DNA from: Candidatus Nitronauta litoralis
Lineage (GTDB): Bacteria; Nitrospinota; Nitrospinia; Nitrospinales; Nitrospinaceae
Reading direction: 5' to 3'
Assembly (NCBI GenBank): GCA_015698285.1
Contig: CP048685.1
Coordinates: 1,860,001 to 1,924,000, forward strand
Length of the DNA: 64,000 nucleotides
Each line of letters begins with the position of its first letter. Position 1 is the first letter of the stretch. Positions 59,604 to 64,000 of the stretch are shown here, in pieces. A program made the translations under genes and the position numbers. Under the pieces are notes generated by a model. That model did not search any database and was not told the DNA's origin. It saw only the letters and a program-made list of their open reading frames with translations.

Positions 59604-60563
59604 TTAGTTGGTGCCCATTGTTCGTTGTGCGAGCCTGGCGGCAAGGTTGAGGGCGTGCAGCAAGCTGTCAGGTTTTGCCATCCCTGTTCCGGCAATGTCG
59701 TAGGCTGTGCCGTGGTCCACAGAGGTGCGGATGATGGGCAATCCAAGAGTGACATTGACTGCGCGATCCTGCGACGCCATTTTGATTGGGATCATTCCCT
59801 GGTCGTGATACATGGTGACGATGGTGTCGTATTGTCCTGCCTGGTAACGACCGAACAAGGCGTCTGCTGAAAAGGGCCCGGCAATAGCTAATCCTGAAGC
59901 TTGCGCCTCTTTAATTGCTGGAATAATTGACTCCTCCTCCTCTTTGCCAAACACGCCACCGTCCCCGCAATGCGGGTTCAGTCCGGTAACCGCGATACGC
60001 GGCAGTTTTATGCCAATGCCGGCAAGCCACTGATGTGTCAACTTCAAGGTTCGGAGCACCCGTTCGTGTGTGATCAAAGGTTTAATATCCGAAAGGGCGA
60101 CGTGGGTTGTGGTGAGCACCACGCGCATTTCATCCGAGGCCAGCATTAATAAGGAATAGGGGACATCGGTCAGGTCAGCCAACAGTTCTGTATGCCCTGG
60201 GTAGTTGTACCCGGCAAGGTTTATGGCTTCTTTACTAATCGGTGCCGTGACGATGGCATCGACTTCCTGCTTCAGGGCAAGATCAACGGCAGTTTTAATA
60301 TAGGAAACAGAAGCTGCACCGCTTTCCCTGGTGGGAGCTCCGGTAGTTAATGAATCTGGAACATTATCAAGATCGATCACTTGGACGTCGTCCAGTGCAT
60401 CGGGCAACTCGAGGTAGCGAGCGGTATTTTGTAATATTTTTTGATCACCGATGATTACAGGTCGGCAGGAATCAGGGCGGGTATGCAGTGCCTTGATAAT
60501 AATTTCCGGGCCAACACCTGCAGGATCGCCCATGGTGATTGCAAGACGAGGAAGAGGTTCCAT
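59604..60563 (-). CDS. pdxA: 4-hydroxythreonine-4-phosphate dehydrogenase PdxA
   Basis: NAD-dependent step of pyridoxal 5'-phosphate synthesis. The 319-residue product begins RLAITMGDPAGVGPEIIIKAL and has APISKEAINLAGYNYPGHTELLADL, VVLTTTHVALSDI, RIAVTGLNPHCGDGGVFGKEE (metal-site His) and ALFGRYQAGQYDTIVTMYHDQGMIPIKM, then IIRTSVDHGTAYDIAGTGMA. The pdxA-rsmA order is found in many bacteria. Confidence 0.95.
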   Translation of the reverse strand: MEPLPRLAITMGDPAGVGPEIIIKALHTRPDSCRPVIIGDQKILQNTARYLELPDALDDVQVIDLDNVPDSLTTGAPTRESGAASVSYIKTAVDLALKQEVDAIVTAPISKEAINLAGYNYPGHTELLADLTDVPYSLLMLASDEMRVVLTTTHVALSDIKPLITHERVLRTLKLTHQWLAGIGIKLPRIAVTGLNPHCGDGGVFGKEEEESIIPAIKEAQASGLAIAGPFSADALFGRYQAGQYDTIVTMYHDQGMIPIKMASQDRAVNVTLGLPIIRTSVDHGTAYDIAGTGMAKPDSLLHALNLAARLAQRTMGTN

Positions 60564-60732
60564 GAGTTTTCCGTGAAGAAGGATAATGAAGGATGGATCC
60601 CGGAAAAGAGGTTTAAGATAATCTCAAAAAACTGGATTTCCCGTTCGGCTGCTACAAGCCGGGATTACCCGATCCTGGTTGCGGCCAAATCTGAATTTTT
60701 GAGACGCTCTTAAAAACTTGACCGTTAATTAC

Positions 60733-60760
60733 AACGGCCCCCACTAATGTGGGGGCCGTT
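60733..60760. terminator. GC-rich hairpin downstream of pckA
   Basis: AACGGCCCCCAC / GTGGGGGCCGTT with a 4-nt loop. It lies 87 bp after the pckA stop on the minus strand; the T-run after it is short (TTGTAATT). It separates pckA from the pdxA operon. Confidence 0.7.
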
Positions 60761-60847
60761 AAAAGATAACCCACTCTTCAAAAACTAATCATTTTGATAT
60801 CCCGATCCATTTTTGCTGTCTTACTGGTCAGGAATCGTGAGCGAGTT

Positions 60848-62488
60848 CTATTTTGTATGCAGGTTTGCTACCTTGGCAGCCTGTACCTGCGGGCCAGCGG
60901 CTTTAATTTCCGGGCTGGTCCCTTCTTCGTATTGTTTGAAGTTTTCGATAAATTGGGCCGCCAGTTCGCGGGCCTTTTCATCGTAATCCTCAGGACGTTT
61001 CCAGGTGTTCCGTGGATTGAGGACTTCGGATGGTACATCCGGGCACTCTTCCGGAACGGACAATCCAAAAATCGGATCCGTCCAGGTGTTAACTTTACTC
61101 AGGGTGCCATCGAGGATGGATTTGATCATCGCACGGGTGTGTGCGATTTCCATCCGGGACCCGACACCATAAGCGCCACCAGTCCAACCCGTGTTGAGCA
61201 ACCAGCAGTTAACGTTGTGTTCAGAGATTCGTTCACCCAGCAGCTTGGCATAGACCGATGGATGCAACGCCATGAACGGAGCGCCGAAACAGGTACTGAA
61301 AACTGCAGACGGTTCACGACTCATACCACGTTCTGTTCCTGCAACCTTTGCTGTGTAACCTGAGATGAAATGATACATGGCCTGTTCCGCCGATAGTTTG
61401 GCTACAGGCGGCATGATTCCATAGGCATCGCAGGTCAGCATGATGACATTATTAGGATGTCCGCCGCGACCTTCAGGAATGGAATTCGGAATATGAGTCA
61501 GCGGGTAAGCGGCCCGCGTGTTTTCCGTCCGGCTGTTGTCGTCAAGGTCCAGTCGCCGGGTGAGCGGGTCGATAACAACATTTTCCAGGACCGTTCCAAA
61601 TTTGCGCGTGCAGTCGTAAATAAAAGGTTCGGCTTTTTTCGACAGGCGAATCGCTTTCGCGTAACAACCGCCTTCAAAATTAAAAACGCCTGAGTCGCTC
61701 CAACCATGTTCGTCGTCACCGATCAGCTTGCGGTTCGGGTCTGCCGATAAGGTGGTCTTTCCGGTGCCCGACAGGCCAAAGAAAATAGCTGTGTCGCCTT
61801 CTTCGCCAATATTGGCCGAGCAGTGCATGGACAGGACCTGGTGTTGGAACGGAAGCAGGTAATTGAGTACTGAGAAGACAGACTTTTTGATTTCGCCGGC
61901 GTAACTTGTTCCACCGATCAGCACCAGTTTTTTCCCGAAGTCTACAATAACAAAAGTCTCGGAATTGGTGCCGTCAATTTCAGGGACCGCCTGGAAGCCA
62001 GGAACCTGAATGATAGTGAAGCCGGGTTGATGAGTTTCGATTTTTGCCTGGTCATGAATCTGGATGAACATGTTGCGTGCAAACAGGCTGTGCCAGGCAG
62101 TTTCCGTCACCACACGGATGTGCAAATTGTAATCCGGATCAGCACCGGCGATGCAGTCCTGAACATAAAGCCTTTTGTGCTGCATGTAGGCCAGAACGCG
62201 ACCATACAACGCTTCGAATTTGTCGATTGGAAACGGACTGTTGACCTTGCCCCACCAGATATTTTCCTGGCTCGAAGATTCCTGGACGATGAATTTATCG
62301 TTGGGCGAACGTCCAGTGTGTTTGCCGGTATTAACCACTACCGGTCCGAGATGGCTTAACTCACCTTCTCCGTTTTTAATAATATGTTCATATAATTCGG
62401 GGGTGGACAGGTTCCAGAAGGTTTCTTTAGTATTCCGGACGCCATGGTGTTCCAGGCCGATTTTATGTTTCAAACTCTGGTTGGGCAT
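60848..62488 (-). CDS. pckA: ATP-dependent phosphoenolpyruvate carboxykinase
   Basis: Converts oxaloacetate plus ATP to PEP, for gluconeogenesis or, in reverse, CO2 fixation. The 546-residue product has VNTGKHTGRSPNDKFIV, YAGEIKKSVFSVLNYLLP, HCSANIGEEGDTAIFFGLSGTGKTTLS (kinase-1a P-loop), IGDDEHGWSDSGVFNFEGGCYAK and VENVVID-like FGTVLENVVIDPLTR, all ATP-type. ATG 62488 follows AAGGAG by 8 nt. An own promoter in the 240-bp divergent gap is likely but not resolved. Confidence 0.96.
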   Translation of the reverse strand: MPNQSLKHKIGLEHHGVRNTKETFWNLSTPELYEHIIKNGEGELSHLGPVVVNTGKHTGRSPNDKFIVQESSSQENIWWGKVNSPFPIDKFEALYGRVLAYMQHKRLYVQDCIAGADPDYNLHIRVVTETAWHSLFARNMFIQIHDQAKIETHQPGFTIIQVPGFQAVPEIDGTNSETFVIVDFGKKLVLIGGTSYAGEIKKSVFSVLNYLLPFQHQVLSMHCSANIGEEGDTAIFFGLSGTGKTTLSADPNRKLIGDDEHGWSDSGVFNFEGGCYAKAIRLSKKAEPFIYDCTRKFGTVLENVVIDPLTRRLDLDDNSRTENTRAAYPLTHIPNSIPEGRGGHPNNVIMLTCDAYGIMPPVAKLSAEQAMYHFISGYTAKVAGTERGMSREPSAVFSTCFGAPFMALHPSVYAKLLGERISEHNVNCWLLNTGWTGGAYGVGSRMEIAHTRAMIKSILDGTLSKVNTWTDPIFGLSVPEECPDVPSEVLNPRNTWKRPEDYDEKARELAAQFIENFKQYEEGTSPEIKAAGPQVQAAKVANLHTK

Positions 62489-62730
62489 GTTCAACGCTCC
62501 TTATGCGGCTTTGGACCGCTTTAATCAGTCAACCTTTCAAAAGAAAAAGACTTTTTGCTGTGTCGGGGTAGTCTGTCTGTAAAACAATGAGTATTCCTTA
62601 TGCTATCATAACGCCTGTGCTTTGAAAAGGTTTGAGATCAACAAGTTGCCTCTATTTCGCTGTCTCGCCAAAGGACCCGGCCACCGAATTTCCGAGACTC
62701 TTTGATTCTGCTTAATTTACTGCCGCTAAA

Positions 62731-63660
62731 ATGCCAAAACCCGAAACTCATGCCAATTTACCGAAAACCAATCTGAAGGTCCTGGCTCGCGCCCGCACCC
62801 GTTTCAACGACATTTTTGTTATCGAAGACGGAATCAAACGGGAAATGTGGTTCAATGGCAGTGGCAAGTTTTTTTTACAGTCCCGTGTTGATACGAGGAA
62901 GCCGAAAACCCCCTCCCTCATCTATTCAAAGATGATCCTGGCTGCTCTTTTGATTCAACCAAACCCGCAAAGAATTTTAATAATTGGACTTGGCGGGGGA
63001 GCGTTATCGAATTGCCTGGCGGCCTGGTACCCGGCTTGCCGGATCGATGTGGTCGAGATCGATCCGAAAGTCATAGCCTTGGCCAAGAAATATTTCCAGG
63101 TTGAGGAAGGGCCAAATTATAAAATCCATGAAGCCGATGGCCGGTTATTTTTACAGAATCAGATTAAGAGGGGTGAGGCCTACGATATTATTTTTCTTGA
63201 CGCATTTAAAAGCGGTTCGATTCCTTTCCATCTCAAAACTTTCGAATTTTACCGGGACCTCAAGTTGGCCCTGACAAATGGCGGTGTGGTCGCTTCCAAC
63301 TTGTACGGCAAGAGTAACAATATGAAACCACACGACCGGCAGACGTTTCTGAAAGTGTTCCCGGAAATTTTTGTGTTTGAGGATGAAAAGAGGGTGGCTA
63401 CCGTTTCAATTGCGACACAGGAGGTCCTGGGTTGGGGGCTCGACCAGTTTGAAATACGCGCCAAAGCTTTTGAACCCCCACCCGGAATGGATGTCTCCAT
63501 GCAGGAGGTCGTGGGCAATTTCCGCCACAATGCATTTGCTGATGAAAAGGCAAAAGTATTGAGAGATGATTTCGCTCCCGATGAAATCCAGACTGCCATT
63601 GAGCAAAACAACCGGCAGAGCACACTAACGCGGCAATATCCAATCAGTAACGTCAGCTAA
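62731..63660 (+). CDS. Spermidine-synthase-like methyltransferase-fold protein
   Basis: A 309-residue protein with the aminopropyltransferase/methyltransferase core: RILIIGLGGGALSNCLAAWYP, IDVVEIDPKVIALAKKYF, IHEADGRLFLQNQ, YDIIFLDAFKSGSIPFHLKTFEFYRDLK and VVASNLYGK. The N-terminal strand region QSRVDTRKPKTPSLIYSKMILAALLI fits the family. The C-terminal RDDFAPDEIQTAIEQNN is common in uncharacterised relatives. The usual spermidine-synthase Asp-pair is only partly clear, so the true substrate is unknown. It is convergent with queG, with 18 bp between stops. Confidence 0.8.
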   Translation: MPKPETHANLPKTNLKVLARARTRFNDIFVIEDGIKREMWFNGSGKFFLQSRVDTRKPKTPSLIYSKMILAALLIQPNPQRILIIGLGGGALSNCLAAWYPACRIDVVEIDPKVIALAKKYFQVEEGPNYKIHEADGRLFLQNQIKRGEAYDIIFLDAFKSGSIPFHLKTFEFYRDLKLALTNGGVVASNLYGKSNNMKPHDRQTFLKVFPEIFVFEDEKRVATVSIATQEVLGWGLDQFEIRAKAFEPPPGMDVSMQEVVGNFRHNAFADEKAKVLRDDFAPDEIQTAIEQNNRQSTLTRQYPISNVS

Positions 63661-63678
63661 CCCATTTATGATTTGAAA

Positions 63679-64000
63679 TCAGCCAGTAGGGGATAAGCGT
63701 TTTATTTCCTCGGTTACATCAGGGTGGGTTTCGTTCGTCAGGATAAAGCGAATTGTTGAAACTGCCTCTGCACCTAATAGTTCTCCCAACGCCCAGACGA
63801 CATGTGCCCTGATGAGGGGTTCATCATCGGCAAGAGCATCCTTAAGTACCGGTATCGCTCCAGCATCGCCTGAGTTTCCTAACGCCACTGCCACGTTGCG
63901 AAGCAGCCCCCGCCGTTTAATCCGTTTGACCGGACTTTTCCGGAACCGCTCACGAAAGCCGACATCGTCGAGCAACATCAATTCGGTGAGCAGTTTGGTC
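63679..64000 (-). CDS. queG: Epoxyqueuosine reductase QueG, C-terminal part (5' end beyond the window)
   Basis: The last 106 codons of QueG, which reduces epoxyqueuosine to queuosine in tRNA. The end of the chain reads TKLLTELMLLDDVGFRERFRKSPVKRIKRRGLLRNVAVALGNSGD, a very characteristic QueG segment. Two HEAT-like helix pairs follow (AIPVLKDALADDEPLIRAHVVWALGELLG). The frame is open through the right edge, so no start lies here. The cobalamin and iron-sulfur parts lie outside the window. Confidence 0.9.
   Translation of the reverse strand, partial: TKLLTELMLLDDVGFRERFRKSPVKRIKRRGLLRNVAVALGNSGDAGAIPVLKDALADDEPLIRAHVVWALGELLGAEAVSTIRFILTNETHPDVTEEIKRLSPTG

Noticed and set aside
63679-63981. 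Stand-alone HEAT-repeat protein starting at 63981
   Set aside because: The frame stays open to the window edge, and the FRKSPVKRIKRRGLLRN segment is the C-terminal part of QueG.

Overview
The window looks like a chromosomal segment of a free-living Gram-negative bacterium. Signal peptides, lipoproteins, a beta-barrel candidate, a Spy/CpxP-type periplasmic protein, an M48 lipoprotein and an HtrA-type protease all point to two membranes. The gene set (futalosine-route MqnC, CysND sulfate activation, a fused CobA-HemD, ATP-dependent PckA, a P460-fold cytochrome, a TPR-cupredoxin protein) and mid-range GC suggest a Nitrospinota (Nitrospina-like) or deltaproteobacterial-type lineage. This placement is an inference from gene content and has not been tested by phylogeny. 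No rRNA, tRNA, CRISPR array or prophage was seen.

Layout. 1-5.2 kb: 5' end of queC (minus), then the translation block ffh-rpsP-khpA-rimM-trmD-SPOUT methyltransferase-rplS (plus), closed by a strong terminator. 5.2-8.7 kb: minus-strand genes for exported proteins (P460-like cytochrome, DsrE-like protein, His-rich protein), an ACT-domain protein and an M48 protease. 8.8-11.2 kb: rnhB-recJ. 11.3-12.9 kb: a repeat island with two roughly 390-bp units, each a GIY-YIG gene between inverted GTCAnnCTGAG repeats, then an orphan HEAT-like gene. 12.9-25.6 kb: LolD/FtsX-type exporter, beta-barrel candidate, a large cyclase-AAA-TPR protein, an aminotransferase, moeB, pcm and amrB. 25.7-28.5 kb: a Spy-OmpR/CpxR-type two-component operon with a recognisable operator. 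28.5-32.5 kb: phosphomannomutase, HtrA-like protease, SDR, small membrane protein. 32.8-38.8 kb: the minus operon cysS-DUF2851-cysD-cysN-ferredoxin. 38.9-46.3 kb: TPR-cupredoxin protein, FmdB-like protein, long dCTP deaminase, scpB, rluB-type synthase, an exported protein, AI-2E family permease. 46.6-49.3 kb: ferritin-like protein, parvulin, VOC protein and mqnC (minus).

49.6-57.1 kb is the most distinctive region. It holds five tandem paralogous genes for Sec-exported proteins. Each has an N-terminal coiled-coil stalk of variable length, a conserved connector, 8 to 16 copies of a 15-residue SGGxxNTASGxxSSV-type repeat, and a shared C-terminal W-x-AGSLFE tail. Each gene has its own TTGACA-N17 promoter about 83-92 bp upstream of its start and its own GC-rich terminator. 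Exact shared DNA tracts (203 and 71 nt) show recent recombination between copies. They resemble trimeric-adhesin heads and stalks, but no membrane-anchor barrel is encoded.

57.3-64 kb: pdxA-rsmA-cobA/hemD operon, pckA, a spermidine-synthase-like methyltransferase and the 3' end of queG. The most unusual points are the five-gene repeat-protein array, the GIY-YIG inverted-repeat units, the TPR-cupredoxin fusion, a P460-fold cytochrome without the cross-linking lysine, a degenerate APS-kinase domain on CysN, and a non-canonical start or frameshift at queC.
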